NCBI GenBank assembly: GCA_037576215.1
Contig: JBANDB010000002.1
Span: forward strand, 6,324,001-6,388,000
Length of the DNA stretch: 64,000 nucleotides
Reading direction: 5' to 3'
Origin: Armillaria gallica
Taxonomy: Eukaryota; Basidiomycota; Agaricomycetes; Agaricales; Physalacriaceae
Both the position numbers and the translations under genes were made by a program. Every line of letters begins with the position of its first letter. Positions within the stretch are counted from its first letter, which is position 1. Under the pieces are notes generated by a model. That model was not told the DNA's origin and ran no database searches. It saw only the letters and a program-made list of their open reading frames with translations. Shown here piece by piece: positions 26,476-37,900 of the stretch.

Positions 26476-29151
26476 CGGGAATTGAACCCAGGACCTTAAA
26501 AAGATTTACAATAATGTCACATGACATGCCAAAGTGTGCATGCTAAGCACTATACCATACTAGCATTATATATTCATGTAATCATCTCCTTATATGGCCT
26601 CCCTCTCTTAGATTTATAATATCCCAATTGGGCCCTCCCTTTGGTGCGCTTTGGTGCGCTTTTTTTTCCTTATTGGGCTGGTCAAATTGGCCCATCAATT
26701 GCACCTAGAATTGGCTGTGCCATGGCATTGATGGCATCAATATCAGGCCATTTTTAGACAAAATTCGCATTTTTGCTCATTTTTGGCTTCCTCAGGCTAC
26801 TGGGTGGGTCAGGGGATGGTACTAGTATATGCATAAACATAAATAGCATAAAAGCGAACCCTCTGGTGAGGTATGGGGGCCCTGGGGAGGGGGTAAAAAG
26901 GGTAAAATAGTGAAAAATAGCGGAAAATCACCGAAAATTCGCGTTTTAGGGGTAATACGTGCATCGGATCGCTTCGAAAACATGACCAATGAATTCCCTG
27001 ACCTTGAAAACCCCTAAACGGGCCCTCTACAGTACATGTGGCGCATTTTATGGCTAGGCATAATCGGGAAAATTGGCTTTTTACGGTACTGCATATATTG
27101 GATCGCTCCGGGGATGTTACCAATCGATTTCTACACTATGAAAACCTTAGAATACATCTTCATATGCTATATATGACCACCGGAATGCGATGAAAAATGG
27201 GGGATTGGGGGGGAAACACGGTTTATTTTGTTTTCTAGGCATCTCATCGATCTGGGGACATCACCAATCGATTCCTCGACCTTGAAAACCCCCAAACGAC
27301 TCTTGGTTACATTTATGGGGTCTCAGGAACGATGGAAATAATGATGTAACAGTTTAGGAGGAGCACATATGGAAACTCGCATATCTGAGCTTCGGAAAAC
27401 TTCGGAGTTGTTGCCAATGGATTTCCTGACCTTGAAAACCCCAGAACACCACAGGAACACATTTAAAACCTGTGAAATCCGTGGTAAAAAAGGTAATAGT
27501 GAAAGTATGCGAAATACCATATATCTCGCCTTTTTGAGTGTTGGGGATGGTAATTCCGGTATAGAATACACGATATATATTGTATAATAGTGTGTACAAA
27601 AGCTTAGGATGATCCTAAATGTATTGGCAGAGATATAAGGAGATCTTTCTGAAAAAAAGGATGAGCACCTCCCAGATTTCGAGTTTCTGGTCATCCCATG
27701 GCCTGGAGACCATCAGATTCGGATTCCTGGACCCAAAAAATGGTAGGAACACCAATCATCCATGGGGTTTATGTGTCAAAACTCCGAAGTAATGAGTGTG
27801 CACTTAGTTATGCACAAAGATATGCTGTGTGCATGGATTATGCACTAGTAAAAATGACCCCCAGGGATGATAGATGAGTCTTATGTTTTTTGGGTCCAGG
27901 AATCCGAATCTGATGGTCTCCAGGCCATGGGATGACCAGAAACTCGAAATCTGGGAGGTGCTCATCCTTTTTTTCAGAAAGATCTCCTTATATCTCTGCC
28001 AATACATTTAGGATCATCCTAAGCTTTTGTACACACTATTATACAATATATATCGTGTATTCTATACCGGAATTACCATCCCCAACACTCAAAAAGGCGA
28101 GATATATGGTATTTCGCATACTTTCACTATTACCTTTTTTACCACGGATTTCACAGGTTTTAAATGTGTTCCTGTGGTGTTCTGGGGGTTTTCAAGGTCA
28201 GGAAATCCATTGGCAACAACTCCGAAGTTTTCCGAAGCTCAGATATGCGAGTTTCCATATGTGCTCCTCCTAAACTGTTACATCATTATTTCCATCGTTC
28301 CTGAGACCCCATAAATGTAACCAAGAGTCGTTTGGGGGTTTTCAAGGTCGAGGAATCGATTGGTGATGTCCCCAGATCGATGAGATGCCTAGAAAACAAA
28401 ATAAACCGTGTTTCCCCCCCAATCCCCCATTTTTCATCGCATTCCGGTGGTCATATATAGCATATGAAGATGTATTCTAAGGTTTTCATAGTGTAGAAAT
28501 CGATTGGTAACATCCCCGGAGCGATCCAATATATGCAGTACCGTAAAAAGCCAATTTTCCCGATTATGCCTAGCCATAAAATGCGCCACATGTACTGTAG
28601 AGGGCCCGTTTAGGGGTTTTCAAGGTCAGGGAATTCATTGGTCATGTTTTCGAAGCGATCCGATGCACGTATTACCCCTAAAACGCGAATTTTCGGTGAT
28701 TTTCCGCTATTTTTCACTATTTTACCCTTTTTACCCCCTCCCCAGGGCCCCCATACCTCACCAGAGGGTTCGCTTTTATGCTATTTATGTTTATGCATAT
28801 ACTAGTACCATCCCCTGACCCACCCAGTAGCCTGAGGAAGCCAAAAATGAGCAAAAATGCGAATTTTGTCTAAAAATGGCCTGATATTGATGCCATCAAT
28901 GCCATGGCACAGCCAATTCTAGGTGCAATTGATGGGCCAATTTGACCAGCCCAATAAGGAAAAAAAAGCGCACCAAAGCGCACCAAAGGGAGGGCCCAAT
29001 TGGGATATTATAAATCTAAGAGAGGGAGGCCATATAAGGAGATGATTACATGAATATATAATGCTAGTATGGTATAGTGCTTAGCATGCACACTTTGGCA
29101 TGTCATGTGACATTATTGTAAATCTTTTTAAGGTCCTGGGTTCAATTCCCG
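26476..29151. repeat. Near-perfect long palindrome, arms about 1.26 kb
   Basis: The left arm 26476-27740 is the reverse complement of the right arm 27887-29151, around an axis near 27813. Paired coordinates sum to 55626-55627 throughout, so almost no indels occur; the only arm difference I found is a one-base G-run length change (near 27441 and 28186). Over the long stretches compared base by base the match was complete. The spacer of about 146 bp is itself weakly symmetrical. The arms contain AT-rich non-coding sequence, and mirrored open frames such as 26809-27123 and 28504-28818 are by-products of the symmetry. Both outer ends fall inside the SINE-like B-box region. Transcription would give a long hairpin RNA. 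Confidence 0.92.
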
Positions 29152-29329
29152 GAGTTGCTGGATTTTCTGATAATCACATGATTTGGTCTGGGTTTCTGTG
29201 CTGACTAATAGACCATGCAGTACTGTGAAAATACCCTATATAGGCTGGTGTGTCAACTGACAGTCTTGATACATTAATTACCACTGTCAACTGACACTAT
29301 TTCAAGGGGAAAAGTAGCAGCATTAGGTG
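29060..29329 (+). mobile_element. SINE-like repeat, copy B, with tRNA-like head
   Basis: Starting near 29060 the sequence reads TGGTATAGTGCTTAGCATG (an A-box-like stretch) and, about 55 bases later, GGTTCAATTCC (B box). A non-tRNA body then runs to GCATTAGGTG at 29329. Positions 29114-29329 are the inverted match of copy A; the first 90 bases belong to the right palindrome arm and so recur inverted at 26476-26567. The A/B box spacing suits a tRNA-derived SINE. No poly(A) tail or clear target duplication was seen. Confidence 0.55.
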
Positions 29330-29345
29330 CAGGATTCTTTGGGAT

Positions 29346-30677
29346 TTGGGGCTTGCCTTCTTATTCACAATTCAACCAGCTGACAACACTGGTAATTTCA
29401 ATGTATGGGCTGATCATCACAGGGCGATGAGTGACCGTTTCAGGTCAGGGAATCATTTATCCATGACTGTCAATGCAGACTTGGCATCTGCAACTCCTGC
29501 TAGTAGTGGGTGGTGCCCTCAAGCCTTCTATAAAGCCCAGGGCCCTATTTCTGATCATGATTTGGTTCGTTATCTTTGCGCAGTCAATCGAACCACAGGA
29601 GATCATTATCTACAAATTTCAAACTTTATGCTTACTAACGTCAAAAGGTGGTCTGTAAGAGTAGGCCCCAATTCCACACTGGACATAGATCCATTCCATT
29701 CCAATCATGAGAATCATTGGACTCTATTTGTTGGTAAGGACCTCAGTAGATCACCTTTGAAAAACTTCTCAATAAATCTCTAGCACCGTCGACTTCCAAC
29801 ATGCACGGGAAATTGACGCATCTTTTCCAATGCAGGCCTGACCTCCAACTCCCAATAGCAGATCTGAAGCGAGAGCGCATTCATAGCTGCTATCCGGATA
29901 CGATCCTTGCATGTTTGCCATTCTTTTGGCACAATATTGGCTGTGCACCCAACAGTGATCTGTCTGAGCACCCGCCATTTCTTCAGTGTAGGATTGCCAC
30001 ATCTCGACCCCAACTGGGGACGACAGGACAAGCTTACTGCACTCTTTGTCCTTGAAACTCTTACTCTGATGACTTGACTGACAGCGATGATGAGGACGAG
30101 GTTGGTATTCTTTTTATCTTTCCAAGTCCTGTTGATTGAAGGTTTCGTAGAATGTTCTGCCTTCTCCATGTCCACTTGCTCGAGTATGTCTCTGTACTGA
30201 TCGTCTCCGCTGTTTGCTTATTATCATATCAGCTGATGGATGTCAATGAAGAATCCATAGTAGGCCATCACACATTATTATCACATTTCTGATTCTTATA
30301 TTGAACCGGTAGCAAGCGCAGGCTTCGACTAGTGTACACCAACAGTCCCTTGTTGAATGAGTTGGTGTTGACCTATGGCGAATATCTAGCCAATTGATGA
30401 CCTTGCTTACCCTGCTTCGGATTACGATGCGTCAGAGGTAAGACACATTACCTGATTAGGACCTTCTAGTACTTATAAGATCCTAGGTGAATGAGTCAGA
30501 GCCCATTCATGACCCCCAGCTATCCCGGATGGTGCCTTCTATTCAGGTGGGTCATGCTTAACTTTATTGACTCCATTTACACATGCATCCAATATCTAGA
30601 TCACTGCAGGTCCTCCCCCATTTGAATTATGGTGAGGACCCTCAAATACTGCAGAGATATATGATGCACAGAGAAGA
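29346..30677 (+). other. Unrecognised exon-like open frames
   Basis: A 145-codon frame (29346-29783) and a following one (29801-30055) are protein-like: DHDLVRYLCAVNRTTGDHYL, then LQCRIATSRPQLGTTGQAYC. They may be upstream exons of the orphan gene at 30678-32166, but no frame-keeping join could be established. No domain is recognised. Confidence 0.3.
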
Positions 30678-32166
30678 GTGCAGAGGGATTCCTCCAGCTC
30701 TTTGCTAAGTGACGAATACCTTTGCATCAAAGCGAGGACACCAGCAGAGGCGGGTCACACTATCCATATGTGTCTGGTCAAACTCTACAAAAGATGTTTC
30801 CATCTTGATACGGGCATGTTCCTCAATGGCGTTGTGAATGAATCTGACTTCCCCTGGCTTCTGATTATCGATGATATACAACCTCCAAACCATTGGAATA
30901 ACCTTCAATCCTACTCAGACCCTGACTTAAGGATTCATTCAGACCATGCAGAAGACACTGCTGCTGGTTCGAGCGTCAATATTCAGGTTCATGCAGCCTT
31001 GGTTGAGTTCATTCTTGACTCCCCACACTATACAGACTCCCATTTTGGGAAGTATAAAATACCAGTCTTCCCTAGTCATGTGTACAATCAATCCAACTTG
31101 GCCATTTGGCACACTGACGGCGCTGCATTTTCGCTTTACGCTGGACGCACGGGCTTCCTGATCAATGACCTGCACCCTGTTTTTCTTCTTACCTTGCTGC
31201 CACCGCCAGGGCAAGACCCTTTGAAGTATCTGGGAGATCTAACAGGTCCGATATTGCAGTCATTGGACCGCAGGCTTTGTGATTCTATTCATCTGTGGTT
31301 CTACCTTGCACCAACAGATCCCATTGGCAATACTCTATGAGATCCAGTCCCACAGGCCTTGATCAGCCTACAAACACAATTTCAGGTAGGTATTCGATTT
31401 GTAGATTTCATCCATCCTGCTTATATGCGATCTAGGCCCACCATGTTGGGCTGAGGCGCTCATGAACTCTCCAGGAACACATTATGCAGACACAGGACCT
31501 GATCTCGGAGTTAGTAATCGGCAACACTACATTCTGGCAAACCGAGGCCTTCCAGCAGATGCATCAAGGGTTTCATCAGGCATTCAATGAGATGCTCCCT
31601 GAATTGACTATTTCATGTGTATGTGAATTTCACTCATCTTGGGTCAAGTCTGATTGCCTTTGTATCAGGCTTTCACTGGGGCTTCATGTGGTCCCCTCAA
31701 TGCTGTCACATATGTGTATGATTGCGAGCCTCGCACACCTACCAAACTTTTTGATTACATCGAGTTCGAATCCCCTCTGCATAGTTATCCTGATTTCCCA
31801 AGGCTTTGTGATAATTTCCAGATGGAACTCTTCTTGTTCCTTTCCGAAGACATCGAGTGCTCTAAGGTGCTGCTATATGTCATGAGCGGCAGTAAAAATC
31901 TTCCCCGATGGGATTTGACTTTTACATTAAGGGTATTTGTTGCTGCTTACATCATGGACTTCAGGCAGACTAATGGCACCTTTCAGTTCGAATTCAATAT
32001 TTTGCCCTTGGTTGGGAGCATCTTTGTCCATGCCTGCCTAAAGAGGACCGAAATATCATGGGATTTGCTAACTGACACAATTCTTGCCAGCAATCATGGA
32101 GAGATTGCACCCAAGGCCTGGTTGGAAGCCATGTTCACTGGAGTGGCTGGCTATAATATGTTGTGA
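30678..32166 (+). pseudogene. Orphan three-exon protein with a single TGA
   Basis: Exons 30678-31385, 31475-31618 and 31669-32166 join in frame through an 89-nt (GTAGGT-CCAG) and a 50-nt (GTATGT-TCAG) intron, all phase 0, giving about 449 codons. The only interruption is TGA at 31338-31340, between NTL and DPVPQAL. Stretches include HIMQTQDLISELVIGN, FGKYKIPVFPSHVYNQSN and AFTGASCGPLNAVTYVYDCE. The frame opens with GTG, so the true start is further upstream. No signal peptide or known domain is visible. Intact splice phase argues for a recently functional gene; the TGA could be another CGA transition. Function unknown. Confidence 0.5.
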
Positions 32167-34958
32167 GCTACCAATCAGAGTCCCCTTAAGACCCATCGAT
32201 GGGGTCATGGCTACAAATTTCTCATTTAGCACTCATTACCTGCCTTGTATGATGCCACTCACCTATATGCACGCTACTGTACCACTGCCGTATTGCACAT
32301 TGTAGGCATCACCCATGAAAGAACTGCCCATTACAGGAAGACCTTCTCATGCTCTTACCGTTGACATTTGCACTCGATGTCATAGAGGCACATTGCAATG
32401 TGCGATAATGATGACAAAGCTTCATCTAAAAGCGAAGAGAAGATCAGATGCACCCATTGGTTCCATCAGTAAAACCATCCGTTTTGCTGCGCTAGCCATT
32501 GATTCAGCAAGTTCACAATACTACTCTGTTGTTTTTAGTTAAATCTAGCAGATCTGCATGTTCAACCGACTTCATGCCTTCGTGGAGTAGGTCTTCTGGC
32601 CACTGTCGATGGTATTCTACTCTACCCCATCTAAACGCCAAGCAACTGGCTAGAGTGATCCTGCATATCGAGTCCAATGAATCGTCCAGCCCTGGGCTCA
32701 TATGCACATGGTTTGAAGAGTTCAACTCATTCTGGCGATGACACATGCAACGTACTCTTCAAGATGTAGTACTGCGCATCTTCCCATGCATGCCCTGTAA
32801 GTCTCATTTGCGAATCATAAGCTCCATTCTAATTTCTATCTTAGTAATGTTCGGAGAAGGATACCTCAGCACCTCTCACCCTTGTTTTGTTTCTTCAAGT
32901 AGCTTGGCTACTTCCATCAAGGCGTTTGCTTACAAATTCCATCGACACCACTCGCTCAATGAAGGTGGAGAGTTCCTTTGTAAGGAGGCAACATTTTTAT
33001 TATTGATTTCATACTTGATCTTGCTGGGATTTCTGAAGTGGTTTCTTCTCTTGCTCAGCAGTGCTTGACTGGCAAGCAAAGACCCTGAGCATTGTCAACT
33101 ATCATCCAAGCGATTCTGACTCTGGATTCACTCACCTCTTTGTTCAGAACCAAGTCAAAACTCTCCAGGATCTAAGTTGCAGAGGCAATGGTATTATCTA
33201 ATTATTTCGTGTGCCGGAATGGTGTGCTGTTGCATTTGTTTGAAAGGAATTTTGCCCCCAGACCTCAATGTTGTGGGGATGAGATTTGGACTAAAACGAT
33301 AACTGTATCTGGCCTGCAAGATCGATCAAATGATATAAGTCACCACCCCGGATGGCTTTACTTAGGATTTATTGAATTTTCCGCTGAAAGACAATCTCAA
33401 AACTTCACATTGCCTCCCAAATTGTGGTCCAAAATAGTAGAGCACATTAGAAAAAGCAGCATCTCTCTCTGACATAGAAATTCACATTCCTCAGACATAC
33501 AATCCAATCCTGAGAGTGACGAGAAAGGGCTGTTGAGAGTATCTTCATGACCTCAGCATGGACCTTTGTCTTCAAGCTCTACGTCCTAAGTGTGGATCAA
33601 TTACATCGCAATGTCAACCACTGAAATGGGACATGCGAACTTGATTGATGTGCGACAGACGCTCAGGGCATGCACGATGAGGCTTGCTTGAATAACCTGT
33701 CGTGGATGCTGTCATCCTGGCCACTACCACTGTTGTTGCGGTTCATTTGTAGCCATTCCGGATGGTGTTATCATCTTTAATGGCATGGACGTCTCGCAGT
33801 TGTTGTTGGGGCATGAACATTGTGCACCTTCTTCGAGGGCTTACACGGCCAGTAGGGGTATGATTCACATGATCTGTTAGGGTGACCAGATGTGCACAAG
33901 AGACCTAGAATACAAATCAGAAGTATGCCTGTTGATGATGTGATCAGGAAGGCACGGGGATAATACCAAAGCAAATGCACATAGTGGTACACGTACAAGA
34001 TAAGAGATAGATATATCCAATACTTTCAGATATATAAAAGCTCTTGAGAGAGAGAAAATGAGTAAAATGTGAACCTGAAAAAAATCTGCAATTGCCGCGC
34101 GCTCATTATGTGAGTGTGCACTTGATGGGTAAGTATACCCGTGCCAGGGGGCGGGGCCAGTAACAAATGTTTACCAACCTGCCTGGAGGATTCGTGTGCT
34201 ACTAGCAAGCTGCAGCAATGCTCGCCCATGAGCCCAACAAAACTTGAACACACATTACCGCTTTGGAATTGAACCAACAACCACATGCTAACTCATTACA
34301 TAGCATGCGCTGTGCCAAGTGCATGCATTCTCCTTAACTTACAGTGTCAAATAAAAATGTTAAAAAAAGTCTCAAATCGGACAACTAAATAATAATAATA
34401 TTTAATAACGATTTTCGACGCCATAAGTTACCATGCTGGAAGTAAGGTGAAGTAAGGTCTACAGGTTTCCTCATCCGACTCTGCAAAATGTAAATATGTG
34501 TAAGCAATGGATATTCAGCATTGCATCAGCGGCAAGAGTCAGCAAGATGCTATAAATTATAATGTAAGCGGCTGCAACGTGGCATGCTTCACATGTGTAA
34601 ATAATGGAATCCGGCAGCTGAATGTAGTAAATAATGTCTGGTAAATGTACTGGTGTCCTAGCCACAGGTTGTCGATCCACCACTTGTGTGTGCTTTCTCC
34701 CCAGTGCCTGAAGTCTCTTCCCCCCCGCTATCACCGATTTGGCAAATTTTGCACCGTTATTTGCGATGAATCGTGCTCTTGAAGCTCATTTTGGGCACTG
34801 TGCTTTATGGCCATTGATGGCACATCGATTATCGTCAAGAACCTTGCTGCAAAAGCATTGATACCATGCCGAGTAGTACAAGAAGGGAGACAACAGCAAA
34901 AAGAAATTGAGTTAGGGACCTTTCAATAAGTGGCCTAGGGCCCCCCAATGTATGGTAA
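32167..34958. other. No confident gene; scattered exon-like ORFs
   Basis: The open frame at 33188-33472 (WLYLGFIEFSAERQSQNF) and shorter ones at 32200-33070 look like decayed exons of unknown proteins. A tRNA-like B box (GGTTCAATTCC, minus strand) at about 34263-34273 has an A-box-like stretch beside it. The last kilobase before the Helitron is AT-rich with no gene. Confidence 0.3.
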
Positions 34959-37900
34959 TCTATATATTAAGAGAGGTAGCGAAGATGACATAATAAGGCG
35001 GACTTTCAATTTTCCGGCCATTGCCAGACCATGGCTTATTCCGGCTGAGTTTCAACTTCACCATGCTGCAATGGTGTGGCTTCAAGCCTGTCCCCTTTCC
35101 TTCTTACCCTCTGCTCTATTCCACTCTCCCCTCACAGTGCACCATCTCAGGCAAGAATTACAACCCTTTTACATATAATAAGGACTTTTGGGATCTCTCA
35201 CAGTACTGTCTATCAATATTTGATTGAACCTCTTCATTTCTGATTTTCTCTGCAGGTGTCTTTGCCTCTTCCTTACACAGTGTTGCTACTATTTCCACCT
35301 CTCCATACCCTGTGATGTGTGTACCACTCTTATTTTTCTAAGATCAATGCTCACAGCTTTCTTTTAATAGGTCTCCATCTACTCCTACCAGAGAGAATGA
35401 TCATTTTGATTTTCCAGCTCCGGTTACACCAGAGCAGAATCGTCATGCAGAACGGGAGCAGGATCGTCTTCAGCGTCTTCAGATGACCTCCCCCTCTATT
35501 CGTTGTGATCGGTCACCACGTCCAGGTCCTGATCCTAATATTGAACTTCCACATTTTAATATACCACCTGAGACCCATATTTCATCTCAGTTAGATCGTC
35601 CACATGAACATCCCATGCCTGTAGTACCAACTCTTCCTGTTTTTCCTGCCAGAGGTAGACGTCGTAGACAATTACGTGGTGGTGCTCCTGGAGGACAGTC
35701 ATCTGTGTTTGATAGTACTTCTGTTCCACAGCTTCCTGTAGGTCCACAGGGCCAAGGACGTGGTGGTGGTCGAGGACATGGGCAAGGGAGAGCTATTGAA
35801 ATCCATCCTGCATACACTGAGCCACCACAAAATATTGACCGAATAGCTCCTACTGAGCATCACCGGCAATCACCATCACCTACAAGAGAGTCACCACCTC
35901 TACAGCCACCTTTACCTCTACCACATCAGCATCAACCACCACATGCTATTCCTGTACAACTTCCTCTGGCAAGACGTCCATATGCTGAGGTGTACTCTCA
36001 GAATAATATTGGGAGTAGAAAATGGATGTGTGAATGTTGTGAGGCATTACATTGGCATGATGAGCGGATTAAAAATAAGTCAAAATCTACACCACATTTT
36101 GGGATGTGCTGTCTACAAGAGCAGGTTAAATTACCTCCTCTTCTTCCTGCTCCTGCCATTCTTCAAAATCTTCTTTGTGGCAACAATCCATTTTCAAAAG
36201 CCTTCTTACAAGATATCAGACAGTATAATGCAGCATTGGCATTTACATCCATGGCTGTAAAAGTTGATGAGGCAATTACCAATTCTTCAGGACCATACTG
36301 CTTTCATGTATCTGGCGAGCTTCATCACCTGATAGGATCTCTGCTGCCTGAGGAAGGAGAGAAATTGTCTTATGCACAGCTGTACATACATGATCCAGTG
36401 GAGGCATTGCATATGCGTAATCGGCGCAATCCTAATTTAAATCCTGAAATTATGTCTCAATTACAGGATTTAATGCAGGATGTGAATCCATATGTTGATT
36501 TATATCGTCATGCATATCTCATTATGAAAGAAAAGCCCCATGAAGAGTATCCAAATATTGAAGTACGATTGCATGTGGGGGATGGTACTGATGGGCGACG
36601 ATATAATCTTCCAACAGTAGATGAGTTGGCTGCTATTATTCCTGGAGATGGATCTGAGCCTGTTAAGAATGATCGAGATATTGTTTTACATATGCATGAT
36701 GATTCTCTCAAACGCATTAGCCAACTTCATCCGAGTTATCAACCTCTTCATTATGTTCTCCTTTTTCCACATGGAGAATTGGGTTGGAATATACATATGC
36801 TCCTGGAAGAGACTGAAACAAGTGAATGTAGAGAACAGAAAAAGATTACTCAGCATATGTATTATGCTTATCGCCTACAGGATCGTCCAATATTTGAACC
36901 AAATGCACCATTGTATAGAGGAGGACGGCTGTACCAACAATATATTGTGGATGCATGGGCCTCAATTGAACAAAGTAATCTCAACTGGGTTCGACTCAAT
37001 CAGAAAACTATCCGTGCAGATCTGTATAAGGGAGTGGTGGATGCAGCTACTAATGCTGATGGATTGCAAGACTCTGGCCAGCGTATTGTCCTACCTTTGT
37101 CACATACTGGCAGTCCCCGTGCAATGTATCAGCTGTATCAGGACTCTATGGGAATTTGTAGAGCTTTGCAGAAACCAGATATCTTTCTTACAATGACAGC
37201 AAACCCACAGTGGCCAGAAATTGTTGAGGCTCTAAAGCGTACAGATGGACCAGATCAGAAAGTGGAGGATCGACCAGATATTGTGGCCAGAGTCTTCCAG
37301 TTGAAGAAGGAGGCCTTACTGGAAGAAATCAAGAAGGGTGGAATATTTGGAAAAGTCAGGGCTATGGTGCATACTATTGAATTTCAGAAGCGTGGACTCC
37401 CTCATATGCATCTTTTGATTTTTCTGGATCCTGAAGACAAGATTTGCACACCTGCTGATGCTGATTCAGTCTCATGTGCTCAGATTCCTGATCCTGTTAC
37501 CCAACCAATTCTTTATGAGATTGTCACCAGATGCATGGTCCATGGTCCATGTGATCATCGCTGCAAGAAGCCCGATGGTCGCTGTTCAAAGAACTTTCCA
37601 AAAGACTTCAATGAGCATACTGAATTCACCACTGATGGATATCCCAATTTGGCACATCCTAACAATGGTCGTGAGTATGTTAAAATACATGGTGAAACCC
37701 GTACTGTCTATACCAACCATGATATTGTCCCATACAATCCTTATCTCAGTGCAAAATATAACTGTCACATCAATGTGGAGGTTTGTGTTTGTGTCAAGGC
37801 CATCAAATATATCCATAAATACATCTACAAGGGCCATGACAGGACCACATTAGAGGTTCAGGATCATGATGAGATTAAGGAGTTTCTGGATGCACGCTAC

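Noticed and set aside
26809..28818. Identical 104-codon ORFs on opposite strands (26809-27123 and 28504-28818)
   Set aside because: They are mirror products of the palindrome; no domain and composition follows AT-rich repeat sequence.
29060..29160. Functional tRNA gene in the palindrome arm
   Set aside because: Anticodon stem does not close and the region between the boxes is too long and irregular; treated as a SINE-like head.
34250..34335. Possible tRNA gene on the minus strand near a GGTTCAATTCC word
   Set aside because: A and B boxes are suggestive but no acceptor stem or proper anticodon arm can be drawn; more likely a SINE head or tRNA relic.
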